From CAZWRK01 sp964635875 (lineage in GTDB: Bacteria > Pseudomonadota > Gammaproteobacteria > Burkholderiales > Aquaspirillaceae), in NCBI GenBank assembly GCA_964635875.1, contig CAZWRK010000010.1, positions 1 through 52,825 of the forward strand: DNA of 52,825 nt, written 5' to 3'. Of this stretch, positions 32,311-41,200 are shown piece after piece. The position numbers and the translations under genes were made by a program. Below the pieces are notes generated by a model. That model was not told where the DNA came from. It saw only the letters and a program-made list of their open reading frames with translations, and did no database searches. Position 1 is the stretch's first letter. Each line of letters starts with the position of its first letter.

Positions 32311-33240
32311 TTAGGCCAATGCGGCCAACGCATCATTTAATGCTTGGCCATCGGTCAATGCCGAAGAGCGAATCGAACTATCAATGCGCTTATTCAAACC
32401 GGCCAACACTTTACCAGGGCCGCACTCAGCCATGGCATCTACGCCATCAGCGACCAAGTGCCGAATGGTTTCTGTCCAGCGCACAGGGCGATACAGCTGG
32501 CGTGCCAGCGCTTGGCGGATTTCAGCAGGATCGGCATAACTCGCCACATCTGCGTTATGCAAAACCGGAATACGCGGAGCGACAACTTCAATATCAGACA
32601 ACGCAGCAGATAACACCTCTGCAGCAGGCTTCATCAAAGCACAATGCGAAGGCACGGAAACCGGCAACGGCATTGCACGTTTTGCACCACGCGCCTTACA
32701 GGCCTCAATAGCGCGAGCCACAGCCGCTTGCGAACCCGCAATCACCACTTGGCCGGGGCTATTAAAGTTCACCGCCTCGACGACGTCATCTAGGGCCGCC
32801 TCGGCACACGCAGCAACAATCTCCGCATCATCCAAGCCCAGCACCGCAGCCATCGCGCCGGTACCCGCTGGCACAGCGTTTTGCATGGCTTGTGCACGTA
32901 CGCGCACCAAGCGCACAGCGTCTGCGAATTGAATCGCCTCGGCTGCAACCAAAGCGCTGTACTCGCCCAAACTATGTCCAGCCACTGCGCTTGGTGTTGC
33001 CCCACCTAAGGCCAACCATGCACGCCACACAGCCACGCCTGCGGTCAACATGATAGGTTGCGTATTGACGGTCTGATTGATCGCATCCGGCGTGTCTGCC
33101 GACAGCATTGCCCATAAATCTTCGCCCAATACTGCAGAGGCCTCATCAAAGGTCGCCCGAACAACGGGGTGAGCCTCAAAGCCATTCATCATGCCGAGAC
33201 TCTGCGAGCCTTGACCGGGAAAGAGAAACGCAAACGCCAT
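32311..33240 (-). CDS. fabD: Malonyl-CoA:ACP transacylase
   Basis: Transfers malonyl from CoA to ACP, 309 aa. FLFPGQGSQSLGM near the N-terminus forms the oxyanion site and VAGHSLGEYSALVAA holds the nucleophilic Ser. A catalytic His lies in VPSHCALMKPAAEVL. I start at ATG 33240 (MAFAFLFPGQ), with GGGAG nine nt upstream; the longer frame to 33264 has no family support. It is between fabH and fabG. Confidence 0.96.
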   Translation of the reverse strand: MAFAFLFPGQGSQSLGMMNGFEAHPVVRATFDEASAVLGEDLWAMLSADTPDAINQTVNTQPIMLTAGVAVWRAWLALGGATPSAVAGHSLGEYSALVAAEAIQFADAVRLVRVRAQAMQNAVPAGTGAMAAVLGLDDAEIVAACAEAALDDVVEAVNFNSPGQVVIAGSQAAVARAIEACKARGAKRAMPLPVSVPSHCALMKPAAEVLSAALSDIEVVAPRIPVLHNADVASYADPAEIRQALARQLYRPVRWTETIRHLVADGVDAMAECGPGKVLAGLNKRIDSSIRSSALTDGQALNDALAALA

Positions 33241-33319
33241 ACCACGACACTCCCTGAAAATCATTCATAAATACGATCTGCATCGCCCGCAGACCGATTA
33301 CTGAGAAGAACGTGTTGAA

Positions 33320-34279
33320 TTAGAAACGAATCAACGCGCCGCCCCATGCAAAACCGCCGCCAATCCCTTCGAGCAACAGTAGCTCGCCAGGCTGAATACG
33401 ACCATCGCGGACAGCAGTATCAAGCGCCAGCGGAATAGACGCTGCTGAGGTATTCGCATGCAACGGCAAGGTCACGACAACTTTATCCATCGGTAACGAT
33501 AAATGTTTTGCGGTCGATTCAATAATGCGCAAATTGGCTTGGTGTGGAACGAGCCAATCGAGATCAGACTGCGCCAAGCCATTTTCTTCAAGCAAGCGCG
33601 CGGCCAAGTCAGACAACGACTTCACTGCAAATTTAAAAACGGCTTGACCGTCCATATGTAGGTATGGCCGACCTTCAATCGCGCCATCCACTACAGAAGC
33701 AGGGACATTCAGAATATTTTTATAGCGACCATCAGCATGCAGCTTGGTGGCTAAAATACCCGGCTGGTCCGAAGCGCCAAGCACAACAGCACCAGCACCG
33801 TCACCAAAAAGCACGCACGTCCGGCGGTCTTCCCAGTCAAGAATTCGAGAAAAAATCTCAGCACCCACAACCAGTGCGCGTTTTGCCATCCCTGAACGGA
33901 TATACGCATTGGCTGTCGATAAGGCATAAACAAAGCCAGCACAGACCGCTTGAACATCAAATGCTGCACAGCCATGGATGCCCAATTTTTCTTGCAGCAC
34001 GCAGGCCGTACTCGGGAAAATCATGTCAGAGGTGGCTGTTGCCACAATGATGAGATCAATCTCCTCTGCACTGACCCCTGCCGCATCCAATGCGCGCTGC
34101 GCGGCCTGCAAGGCTAAATCACTCGTCTTCTCTTGAGGCGCTGCAATGTGTCGTTGGCGGATGCCGGTGCGCGAGACAATCCATTCATCAGTGGTCTCGA
34201 CACGGTCAGCCAGTTCCACATTCGTCAACACACGCTCGGGCAAATAGCTACCAGTGCCAAGAATGCGGGCATAGGTCAT
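33320..34279 (-). CDS. fabH: Beta-ketoacyl-ACP synthase III
   Basis: Initiates fatty-acid synthesis by condensing acetyl-CoA with malonyl-ACP, 319 aa. The nucleophile lies in FDVQAVCAGFVYAL. The His and Asn of the triad are in VPHQANLRI and HANTSAASIPLAL. GGGFAWGGALIRF closes the protein, as in E. coli FabH. The ATG lies 2 nt after the plsX stop, so the two are coupled. Confidence 0.97.
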   Translation of the reverse strand: MTYARILGTGSYLPERVLTNVELADRVETTDEWIVSRTGIRQRHIAAPQEKTSDLALQAAQRALDAAGVSAEEIDLIIVATATSDMIFPSTACVLQEKLGIHGCAAFDVQAVCAGFVYALSTANAYIRSGMAKRALVVGAEIFSRILDWEDRRTCVLFGDGAGAVVLGASDQPGILATKLHADGRYKNILNVPASVVDGAIEGRPYLHMDGQAVFKFAVKSLSDLAARLLEENGLAQSDLDWLVPHQANLRIIESTAKHLSLPMDKVVVTLPLHANTSAASIPLALDTAVRDGRIQPGELLLLEGIGGGFAWGGALIRF

Positions 34280-34281
34280 GA

Positions 34282-35322
34282 TTAGGATATCTCCACAGGC
34301 CGTTGTTCCAGTTGTTGTAACTGGCGAGTCACTTGTTCTGTAATGTGCTGAATGACGTCGGAGTGGACTTCCTCACGAGCCTGTTCAAGCGCACATAAAA
34401 AACCAAAACTATCAGTCCCGCCATGGCTCTTCACCACAATACCGCGTAGACCCAAAAAACTTGCACCATTGTAATGGCGCGGATCCGCACGTTTTTTAAA
34501 GCGTTTCAACACCGGCATGGCACACAATGCACACAAGCGTGTCCACCAGTTGCGCGTAAATTCCTCTTTCAGGAACGTGCTAATCATATGCGCAAGACCT
34601 TCACTGGTCTTCAGTGCCACATTGCCAGTAAAACCATCACAGACCACGACATCGACCGCTCCAGAGTAAATGTCGTTTCCTTCTACATTTCCGTAGAAGT
34701 TCAGGCCAGAATGACGCAACAACTCGCCAGCACGCTTCACGATGTCATTGCCTTTGATGTCTTCTGCGCCAATATTGAGCAAACCCACGCTCGGCGCAGG
34801 CTTACCGCATAAACCTTCCATCAACATCGCGCCCATAATAGCAAATTGCAATAGCTGCTCAGGCGTGCTGTCTACATTTGCACCCAAATCAAGGACGCAG
34901 TTTTTTGAGCCCTTCAGTGTGGGCATCAACTTCGCAATCGCAGGGCGATCAATACCGGGAATCGTTTTGAGCACAAAACGAGCAGTAGCCATGAGCGCCC
35001 CGGTATTTCCCGAAGACACGCAAGCTTGGGCACGCCCCTCTTTTACAAGGTTAATCGCCACCCGCATCGAAGAATTTTTTTTGTTTTTCAGTGCAGACTG
35101 AGGAGACTCATCCATCGCCACAATTTCAAGCGCCTCGACAATCGAAAGCCGAGGGCCAAGCTGTCGCCCAATCGCAGCCAGTTCAGCAGAAATGATGTCA
35201 GGAACGCCAACCAAAATGAGGTTGGAGTCTGGATGTTTATCGAGAAAAGCAATAGCAGCAGGGACGGCAACAGAAGCACCGACATCGCCACTCATTGCAT
35301 CAACCGCAACGGTGATCGTCAT
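34282..35322 (-). CDS. plsX: Phosphate acyltransferase PlsX
   Basis: Peripheral membrane enzyme that makes acyl-phosphate from acyl-ACP for phospholipid synthesis, about 346 aa. VAVDAMSGDVGASVAVPA near the start, CVSSGNTGALMA, VLDLGANVDSTPEQL, VVCDGFTGNVALKTSEGLA and FLGLRGIVVKSHGG are all PlsX signatures. The ATG at 35322 is chosen because the upstream extension has no family support; its ribosome-binding site is weak. It lies between rpmF and fabH. Confidence 0.96.
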   Translation of the reverse strand: MTITVAVDAMSGDVGASVAVPAAIAFLDKHPDSNLILVGVPDIISAELAAIGRQLGPRLSIVEALEIVAMDESPQSALKNKKNSSMRVAINLVKEGRAQACVSSGNTGALMATARFVLKTIPGIDRPAIAKLMPTLKGSKNCVLDLGANVDSTPEQLLQFAIMGAMLMEGLCGKPAPSVGLLNIGAEDIKGNDIVKRAGELLRHSGLNFYGNVEGNDIYSGAVDVVVCDGFTGNVALKTSEGLAHMISTFLKEEFTRNWWTRLCALCAMPVLKRFKKRADPRHYNGASFLGLRGIVVKSHGGTDSFGFLCALEQAREEVHSDVIQHITEQVTRQLQQLEQRPVEIS

Positions 35323-35396
35323 TGAAGAAACCGGAGAAAAAGTTAAGCCGTGCAAGGGCACGGCTTACCTGAACGGTGAGTGTACAGGCAGACGAA

Positions 35397-35576
35397 TTAC
35401 TCGCCTTTGCCCTTCACAACTTTACGGCCACGGTAAAAACCATTCGGGCTAATGTGATGACGCAGATGAACTTCACCTGTCGAAGCTTCAACAGCCAGCG
35501 CCGGTGCAGTCAGAAAGTCATGGGCGCGGTGCATGCCACGCTTGGACGGGGACTTTTTGTTCTGTTGAACAGCCAT
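35397..35576 (-). CDS. rpmF: 50S ribosomal protein L32
   Basis: 59-aa basic ribosomal protein. It begins MAVQQNKKSPSKRGMHRAHD and ends RGRKVVKGKGE, with HISPNGFYRGR near the C-terminus, as in proteobacterial L32. The Zn-binding cysteines found in some L32 proteins are absent. The start has GGAGTC upstream. It sits between yceD and plsX, the universal proteobacterial arrangement, and couples ribosome and lipid synthesis in one operon. Confidence 0.97.
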   Translation of the reverse strand: MAVQQNKKSPSKRGMHRAHDFLTAPALAVEASTGEVHLRHHISPNGFYRGRKVVKGKGE

Positions 35577-35598
35577 GATGACTCCTTGGATTGAAAAT

Positions 35599-36102
35599 TT
35601 ACTCGGACTTGTCGAGCTTTAGCTTGGCAAGCACCGCAAAGGGGTTCGGTTTTGCATTCCCCAGCGGGCCTGCTGCAGTAGACTTGCACGGTGCAGAATG
35701 AACCGGAGACAGCGGCAAGCCGAGAAGCACTTCGTCTTCGACCAACGCCATAACATCAAGCTCATCCTCGACCAGAATCGCATCAAGCGACTCATCACTC
35801 GCACAAGCTGCTTCCAGCTTTGCTTCATTGGTGAATAGGGTCACGCGAGATTCCGACGCAAAAGGGAAATCCATCGCTTCTAAACAGCGCTGACACACCA
35901 CCTTGACCTGCCCGCTCACGGACAAATCTAGCTGGGGCCGCCGAAAAGAATCGACACTTCCGACTAGCGAATACGAAACCACGCCCTCGCTACTTGCCAA
36001 TGTATCGAGAAGCCGTTCGAGTTCATGTACCGCGACCTCTCCTTCAAGCACGCGTTGCTCTCTGGCGAAATCCGGACCGTTGATCAAAATCGGGTTAGAC
36101 AT
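35599..36102 (-). CDS. yceD: YceD family protein (DUF177)
   Basis: 167-aa protein of the family encoded next to rpmF. It has the CxxC motif CQRCLEAMDFPF (a probable half of a metal site) and the acidic DAILVEDELDVMALVEDEVLLGLPLSPVH segment; the family role is linked to 23S rRNA accumulation in plants and is not established in bacteria. The ATG at 36102 (MSNPILINGPDFAR) is chosen over a longer frame from 36150. It is divergent from maf with 53 nt between starts. Confidence 0.9.
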   Translation of the reverse strand: MSNPILINGPDFAREQRVLEGEVAVHELERLLDTLASSEGVVSYSLVGSVDSFRRPQLDLSVSGQVKVVCQRCLEAMDFPFASESRVTLFTNEAKLEAACASDESLDAILVEDELDVMALVEDEVLLGLPLSPVHSAPCKSTAAGPLGNAKPNPFAVLAKLKLDKSE

Positions 36103-36155
36103 AAACCGCGCATGATATAATCCGTGCCCTTCTTTTGTCAAAGAAATCAAGCTTT

Positions 36156-36737
36156 ATGCCCTCTATTGTCCTCGCATCAACCTCGCGATTTCGCCGTGAA
36201 ATTTTATCTAGACTTGGCTTGCCATTTGAAGCAATAGCCCCAGTGTGCGACGAAACCCCGCTCGCTAACGAAAGTGCGCTCGATACCGCAATTCGTTTGG
36301 CACGCATCAAGGCGCACTCCCTTGCCCAAACCCATCCCGAGGCCGTGATTATTGGTTCGGACCAAGTCGCCCTGCTGGATGGACAGCAACTTGGCAAGCC
36401 ACTGACACGCGAAATCGCCCGCCAAATGCTGACAGCGATGCGAGGCAAAACCCTGCACTTTCATACCGCGCTCTGTGTTGTGAACGCCGCAAAAAAAACC
36501 TATCAAGAAATGTGCGATATCACCACAGTGACCATGCGCAACTATAGCGATACCCAAATCGAACATTATCTTGAACGTGAACCCGATGCGCTGCACTGCG
36601 CAGGTAGCTGCAAAAGCGAAGGACTCGGCGGCGCGATGATTGAAAGCATTCAATCCAACGATCCGAATGCCCTGATTGGACTACCTTTATTTGCACTGAT
36701 TACCCTGCTTCAGCAGGAAGGAATCGAGATTTTATAA
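36156..36737 (+). CDS. Maf-family nucleotide pyrophosphatase (YceF type)
   Basis: House-cleaning hydrolase of about 193 aa that removes modified nucleoside triphosphates. The YceF subfamily acts on m7GTP. LASTSRFRREIL near the N-terminus, IIGSDQVALLDG (catalytic Asp) and AGSCKSEGLGGAMIESIQ with DPNALIGLPL match YceF more than the dTTP/UTP-type Maf (YhdE). The ATG at 36156 is chosen over a TTG at 36135. It is one base from the next gene (TAATG) and divergent from yceD, a neighbourhood conserved in many proteobacteria. Confidence 0.9.
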   Translation: MPSIVLASTSRFRREILSRLGLPFEAIAPVCDETPLANESALDTAIRLARIKAHSLAQTHPEAVIIGSDQVALLDGQQLGKPLTREIARQMLTAMRGKTLHFHTALCVVNAAKKTYQEMCDITTVTMRNYSDTQIEHYLEREPDALHCAGSCKSEGLGGAMIESIQSNDPNALIGLPLFALITLLQQEGIEIL

Positions 36738-37447
36738 TGCCGACCCTATACCTCATTCCCACCCCGCTTGGCGAACAAGAAGCCCCCTTATGGGCGATTC
36801 CCGCGCAAACCGCGCGCCTACACAATCTCACCCACTTCGTGGTTGAAGCCGCGAAAACAGCACGCAAGCATCTTAAGCAGCTCGATTTAGCGCACCCGAT
36901 TCAGAGCCTGAGTTTATCCGAACTCAACGAACACACGCCCGACGCGCAAGTGGCCGCTTTACTCGCCCCCTTGCGCGCAGGCCACGACATGGGACTGCTC
37001 TCCGAAGCCGGTTGCCCAGCCATCGCCGACCCCGGCGCTCGCCTCGTCCGACTCGCGCACGAAGCCGGTTTTACTGTCGAACCCCTGATTGGCCCGTCTT
37101 CTATTTTGCTCGCGCTCATGGCCTCAGGCTCTAACGGCCAACGCTTTGCGTTTCATGGCTATTTGCCGGTCGACGCCAACGAGCGCAAAAAAGCCTTGCA
37201 ACAGCTTGAAACCCGTTCACGTCAAGAAGACAGCGCGCAAATTTTTATCGAAACACCGTATCGAAACAACGCGCTACTGACGACGTTACTTGAAACCCTT
37301 AAACCCGATACGCTGTTGACCGCCGCCTGCGATCTCACACTCAGCACGCAAACCATCATCAGCCGCCGTACGCGCGATTGGCCCAAACCCGTGCCCGACC
37401 TCCATAAAAGACCGGCCATTTTTGTTTTGTATGCAGGAAAAAGCTAA
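36737..37447 (+). CDS. RsmI-like SAM-dependent tetrapyrrole-methylase-fold protein
   Basis: 236-aa methyltransferase of the RsmI/TP-methylase superfamily. It begins LYLIPTPLGE, has GLLSEAGCPAIADPGARLVRLAHE, the PLIGPSSILLALMASG motif and FIETPYRNNALL. It is shorter than canonical RsmI (about 280 aa), lacks the C-terminal HTH-like domain and diverges at the N-terminus (PTPLGE where RsmI has TPIGNL), so it is a paralogue whose substrate is not certain to be C1402 of 16S rRNA. Its start overlaps the maf stop as TAATG, so it is coupled to maf. Confidence 0.85.
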   Translation: MPTLYLIPTPLGEQEAPLWAIPAQTARLHNLTHFVVEAAKTARKHLKQLDLAHPIQSLSLSELNEHTPDAQVAALLAPLRAGHDMGLLSEAGCPAIADPGARLVRLAHEAGFTVEPLIGPSSILLALMASGSNGQRFAFHGYLPVDANERKKALQQLETRSRQEDSAQIFIETPYRNNALLTTLLETLKPDTLLTAACDLTLSTQTIISRRTRDWPKPVPDLHKRPAIFVLYAGKS

Positions 37448-37462
37448 AAAGGACTACCCACA

Positions 37463-37936
37463 ATGTCACAGGAACGCCTGATCGCCGCCTGCCAACTGAT
37501 TTCCCTCGCACGCACAGGCGTCCTCGCGACGCTGTCGCACACACTCGATGGTCACCCAATGGCCAGCACGGCAGCCGTCGGCAATGATGCACAAGGCCAG
37601 CTGATTTTATTTCTGAGCGAACTAGCAGAGCACACCCGCAACCTCGAAGCCGATCCCAGATTGAGTGTGTTATTGACACGCCCTCACGAACAGGGCGTTC
37701 ACGAAGAGGCACGATTGACCATGATGGGGCAGGCCGAGCGCTTTTGCCCGGATACCGCGCTCACCGCACGGCTTTTCCAACAAGTTCCGCAATGGGCGCA
37801 TTACCAACAGCTCCCTGACTTTCACTTTTGGCGCGTCACCCCATTGCGGCTGCGTTTAATCAGCGGGTTTGGCGCAGCAAGCTGGATTGCCGCCACGGAT
37901 TACCTCAAAACCGCAGCGACCATTTTTGTCGATTAA
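37463..37936 (+). CDS. HugZ/pyridoxamine-5'-phosphate-oxidase-fold protein
   Basis: 157-aa split-barrel flavin- or heme-binding fold. TGVLATLSHTLDGHPMAS matches the N-terminal strand, AEHTRNLEADPRLSVLL the dimer helix, and FWRVTPLRLRLISGFGAASWI the C-terminus seen in HugZ/HutZ heme-degradation proteins. HugZ is usually longer (about 250 aa, with a DUF2470 tail) and this protein lacks that tail, so a heme role is not assured. The ribosome-binding site AAAAAGGA is 10-13 nt upstream. It is third in a maf-methylase-HugZ-like run and converges on the PAS-only gene with a 3-nt gap. Confidence 0.8.
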   Translation: MSQERLIAACQLISLARTGVLATLSHTLDGHPMASTAAVGNDAQGQLILFLSELAEHTRNLEADPRLSVLLTRPHEQGVHEEARLTMMGQAERFCPDTALTARLFQQVPQWAHYQQLPDFHFWRVTPLRLRLISGFGAASWIAATDYLKTAATIFVD

Positions 37937-37939
37937 CGC

Positions 37940-39946
37940 TCACTCAAACACCAGAACCTCTTGAAAAACCACCACCGCCCCAGTCACACCTTGCTCAGAA
38001 CGGATCGCGGTCACGGTCATCGTCACAGGGAAGCGCCCACCATCTTTACGCCAGAACCATTCTTGGCTGCGGCGGGTCTGACCATCTAACAAAGTCAATG
38101 TCACGGGGCAAAGATCATTCGGATAGGTACTACCATCGTAATAAGAATGATGGGTCAGGCCATGCATATTCCGACCAATCAAATCCGCATCCGAAAAGCC
38201 CAGCATCATCAAAGCAGCAGGGTTAATAAAGGTGGTCACACCCGAGGCATCGACGCCGTATACCCCCTCGCCCATAGATTCCAGCAGCAAGGTGTTATTG
38301 CGAAGCAACAGCTCAAGCTGTCGCTGGTCCGCGCGCTCTTGTGTCACATTGCGGGCGATTAAGACCATCGCTTTACGCGCGCCCTCAGGCGTAAATATAG
38401 GCACCCGCCGGACCTCAAGCTCATTGAGCTGGCCATCCCGCCCGAGGCCGCGCCGAACCACGAGTGTTGGAGATTGCGCAGACCATGCCGCCTCATCATC
38501 TTCGCCTGCGCGCTCGAAAACCTCTCCAGATAAGCCATAATGGCGCGCAACCTCACGACCTTTCAGCCCATGCCATCCGTTGTCGTGCAAGTCAAACAGT
38601 GCCATCCCCGTTTGATTCACAAACATCCAGTGATTATCCGCGTCCTTCATAATCACCACATCTGGAATAGACGATAGCAAAGCATCCATCCGGGCATTCG
38701 CATCCGCCAACGCCTCTTCAGCCTGCTTGCGTACGGTCACGTCTTCAATGATCGAAAATAAAATCGTGCGGCCACCAAACACAACGGGCGAAGCATTCAC
38801 TTCGACAATACGATCTTCGCCCGACGCCAAGCGATGACCAAAAACAAAATTATTGGATCGACGCTGAACAGCCATTGCCATTTCTTTAAGCAATGTTTCA
38901 CGCGACATGACATTAATTTCGCTCATATTCATGCTGCGCAAGACGCTCAGGGGATACCCATAGAAGCGGGAAGCCGACAAATTTGCATCGACAATATCGC
39001 CCGTTTCTGGATCGACCAGCAACATCATGGCGCTATGCTGCTCGAACATTTGCCGTTGGCTGTTTTCTTGGGCGTGCAATGCCGCCTCCGCCTCTTTGCG
39101 GCCGCTAATATCCGCTAAGAATCCATACCAAACAGTTCCCCCGCCATCAGCCCGAGACGGCGACCCCCATCCTTCAATCCAACGCATGCGCCCATCTGGA
39201 CGCACAATCCGGAACTCCGCATGCCATGGCTGCAAGCGCACCGCAGAAAACTCCAAAGACGCCTTTAAACGCTGGCGATCCTCTGCATCAACACGCTGGG
39301 AAAAAGGCTTGGCATCACCCTCTTCCAGCAAAGAAGCTGGCAGCCCAAACAAGGCCGCTAAACCACCACTCGCAAAGGGAAAGCTCGAGGAACCATCTGG
39401 ACGACGCAAATATTGAAAAATCGCCCCAGGCATTCCGGCAAACAGGGTGTGTTCTGCTTTTAATGCTTTTTCGGTCAATTTTAACGAGGTGATGTCGGTA
39501 TAACAGGCCAAAATATGGGTTAAGCAGCCGCTCGCGTCGTAATGAGGCGCTAGCGCGACACGCGCCCAGTAAAGATGGCCTTCCTTGTGACGATTATTCA
39601 ACTCTGCCTGCCAACGCTCACCATTCAGAATCGCGCGCCACAAATCGACAAAGACGGCATAAGGTGTTTGGCCCGAGCCAAAAACACTCGGTCGCTGCCC
39701 TCTCACCTCTTCAATTGAAAAACCAGATAAGCGAGAAAACAACGTATTAAATGCGATGATATTTCCCTGACCATCAGTCATCACGGTAGGGCTTGGTAAG
39801 ATCTCTAAATCCAATGAGGGCAGACCAGAAAAAGACATCAATCCAGACTGGTCTACTCGACGCAAGCGTTTCTCTCTGAGATACAGCCCTAATATCCATA
39901 AGCCGCTCAACAATAAGAAAAAAGCAATCACAAAAAACACAGACAT
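37940..39946 (-). CDS. Membrane-anchored PAS-only sensory protein without output domain
   Basis: About 668 aa: one N-terminal membrane helix (about residues 3-22, then a basic KRLRR stretch) followed by five PAS/PAC units. The first is near residue 50 (PTVMTDGQGNIIAFN); the others are FQYLRRPDGSSSFPF, SAMMLLVDPETGDIVDAN, DVVIMKDADNHWMFVN and GEGVYGVDASGVTTFIN. Each is joined by short helical linkers. The protein stops about where a final PAC ends (GAVVVFQEVLVFE), with no kinase, GGDEF, EAL or MCP domain. The sequence beyond is the antisense of the HugZ-like gene. The start at 39946 has AGGA 11 nt upstream; ATG 39958 is possible. It is either an adaptor or the remnant of a larger sensor. Confidence 0.85.
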   Translation of the reverse strand: MSVFFVIAFFLLLSGLWILGLYLREKRLRRVDQSGLMSFSGLPSLDLEILPSPTVMTDGQGNIIAFNTLFSRLSGFSIEEVRGQRPSVFGSGQTPYAVFVDLWRAILNGERWQAELNNRHKEGHLYWARVALAPHYDASGCLTHILACYTDITSLKLTEKALKAEHTLFAGMPGAIFQYLRRPDGSSSFPFASGGLAALFGLPASLLEEGDAKPFSQRVDAEDRQRLKASLEFSAVRLQPWHAEFRIVRPDGRMRWIEGWGSPSRADGGGTVWYGFLADISGRKEAEAALHAQENSQRQMFEQHSAMMLLVDPETGDIVDANLSASRFYGYPLSVLRSMNMSEINVMSRETLLKEMAMAVQRRSNNFVFGHRLASGEDRIVEVNASPVVFGGRTILFSIIEDVTVRKQAEEALADANARMDALLSSIPDVVIMKDADNHWMFVNQTGMALFDLHDNGWHGLKGREVARHYGLSGEVFERAGEDDEAAWSAQSPTLVVRRGLGRDGQLNELEVRRVPIFTPEGARKAMVLIARNVTQERADQRQLELLLRNNTLLLESMGEGVYGVDASGVTTFINPAALMMLGFSDADLIGRNMHGLTHHSYYDGSTYPNDLCPVTLTLLDGQTRRSQEWFWRKDGGRFPVTMTVTAIRSEQGVTGAVVVFQEVLVFE

Positions 39947-40107
39947 GGAAAAAAACATCCTAGCTTGGCCAAATCATGGACAGACGACATTTGACAAAAT
40001 TAAAAAGGGTAAAAACCATTTTTTAACCCAGTATTTAACCATATAGTATATGCCGAATAGTTTAGCCCAAAAAAATAATGAGCATTAAACCATATTCAGC
40101 AAAAATC

Positions 40108-40139
40108 ATAAAAAAAAGCGAAGGCAAACGCCTTCGCTT
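40108..40139 (-). terminator. Terminator of the lapA-hldD operon
   Basis: Perfect 10-bp stem AAGCGAAGGC / GCCTTCGCTT with a 4-nt loop (40116-40139), followed on the minus strand by TTTTTTTT. It lies 35 nt after the hldD stop. This is the only terminator I see between lapA and here, which supports a single operon. Confidence 0.92.
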
Positions 40140-40173
40140 CAAGTCATATCACATCGCAAAAATCATCATACAG

Positions 40174-41166
40174 TCACGACAAAATAGCATCCCCGTACCG
40201 CGCAACGCCTTCGGCCACGCTTAAAAAAGCTTCGGAATAACCAACATCGCGTAAAGCAGAAATATCCGCGCACGTATAACTTTGATATTTCCCTTTTAAG
40301 GCTTCGGGGAAATCAATGTACTCCACCACACCCTCTTCGACGAGCTGCGCTAAAGTACGCGGAGCCTCACCTTGCTGCTGACGACAAGCATTCACAACCG
40401 CCAACGCAACCTGATTAAACGGCTCGGCACGACCAGTCCCACAATTAAAGATGCCAGATAATTCAGGATGATCAAGGAAAAACAGATTGACCTTCACGAC
40501 ATCTTCAACCGAAATAAAATCGCGGCTTTGGCATCCCGCCTCATGGCCGTCGTAAGCACCAAACAACTTCACATGGCCGGATTCACGGTATTGATTAAAG
40601 TGGTGGAACGCCACCGAGGCCATCCGGTCTTTATGCTGCTCACGCGGACCGTACACGTTGAAATAACGTAGCCCCACAATCTGCGCACCTAAGCCGTTTG
40701 CCATCCGACGCCGAACGGCTTGATCAGCTAGAAATTTTGAATACCCATACACATTCAAGGGCGATTCATATTCACGCGACTCAACAAAAACCGTTCCCGC
40801 ACCATACACCGACGCACTAGATGCATAAATCAGCGGAATATCATCTTGCTGACAATATTCAATTAAATTGCAGGTGTAACGGTAATTATTTTCCATCATA
40901 AATTTACCGTCATGCTCCATCGTATCGGAACATGCACCCTGATGCAGAATCGCTTGAATTTCGCCATCCCACAAACCGTCGATCAGCATTTCGATAAATT
41001 GCTCTTTATCAACATACTCACGAATTTCGCAATCGACTAAGTTCCGGAATTTCATACCGTCTTTTAAATCATCGACAGCGATAATATCGGTCTCACCACG
41101 CGCATTTAAGGCTTTCACCAAATTGGAGCCAATAAAACCCGCTGCACCCGTCACTACAATCGCCAT
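40174..41166 (-). CDS. hldD: ADP-L-glycero-D-manno-heptose 6-epimerase
   Basis: Last step in making ADP-heptose for the LPS inner core, 330 aa. The NADP site IVVTGAAGFIGSN opens the protein. The YxxxK pair is in YGYSKFLADQ and the conserved Ser/Thr in ASSASVYG. GLRYFNVYGPREQHKDRMASV and FNCGTGRAEPFNQVA are HldD hallmarks. It lies 34 nt after hldE1, so the kinase and epimerase of the same pathway are adjacent. The adenylyltransferase half (hldE2/hldC) and gmhA and gmhB are not in this window. Confidence 0.96.
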   Translation of the reverse strand: MAIVVTGAAGFIGSNLVKALNARGETDIIAVDDLKDGMKFRNLVDCEIREYVDKEQFIEMLIDGLWDGEIQAILHQGACSDTMEHDGKFMMENNYRYTCNLIEYCQQDDIPLIYASSASVYGAGTVFVESREYESPLNVYGYSKFLADQAVRRRMANGLGAQIVGLRYFNVYGPREQHKDRMASVAFHHFNQYRESGHVKLFGAYDGHEAGCQSRDFISVEDVVKVNLFFLDHPELSGIFNCGTGRAEPFNQVALAVVNACRQQQGEAPRTLAQLVEEGVVEYIDFPEALKGKYQSYTCADISALRDVGYSEAFLSVAEGVARYGDAILS

Positions 41167-41200
41167 GTATTACCCCTTCAAAAAGATCGGCCCGCACATT

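Noticed and set aside
37463..39946. Frameshifted kinase or GGDEF tail of the PAS-only protein
   Set aside because: The region after its stop is fully used by the HugZ-like gene on the other strand and no output motif appears in any frame.
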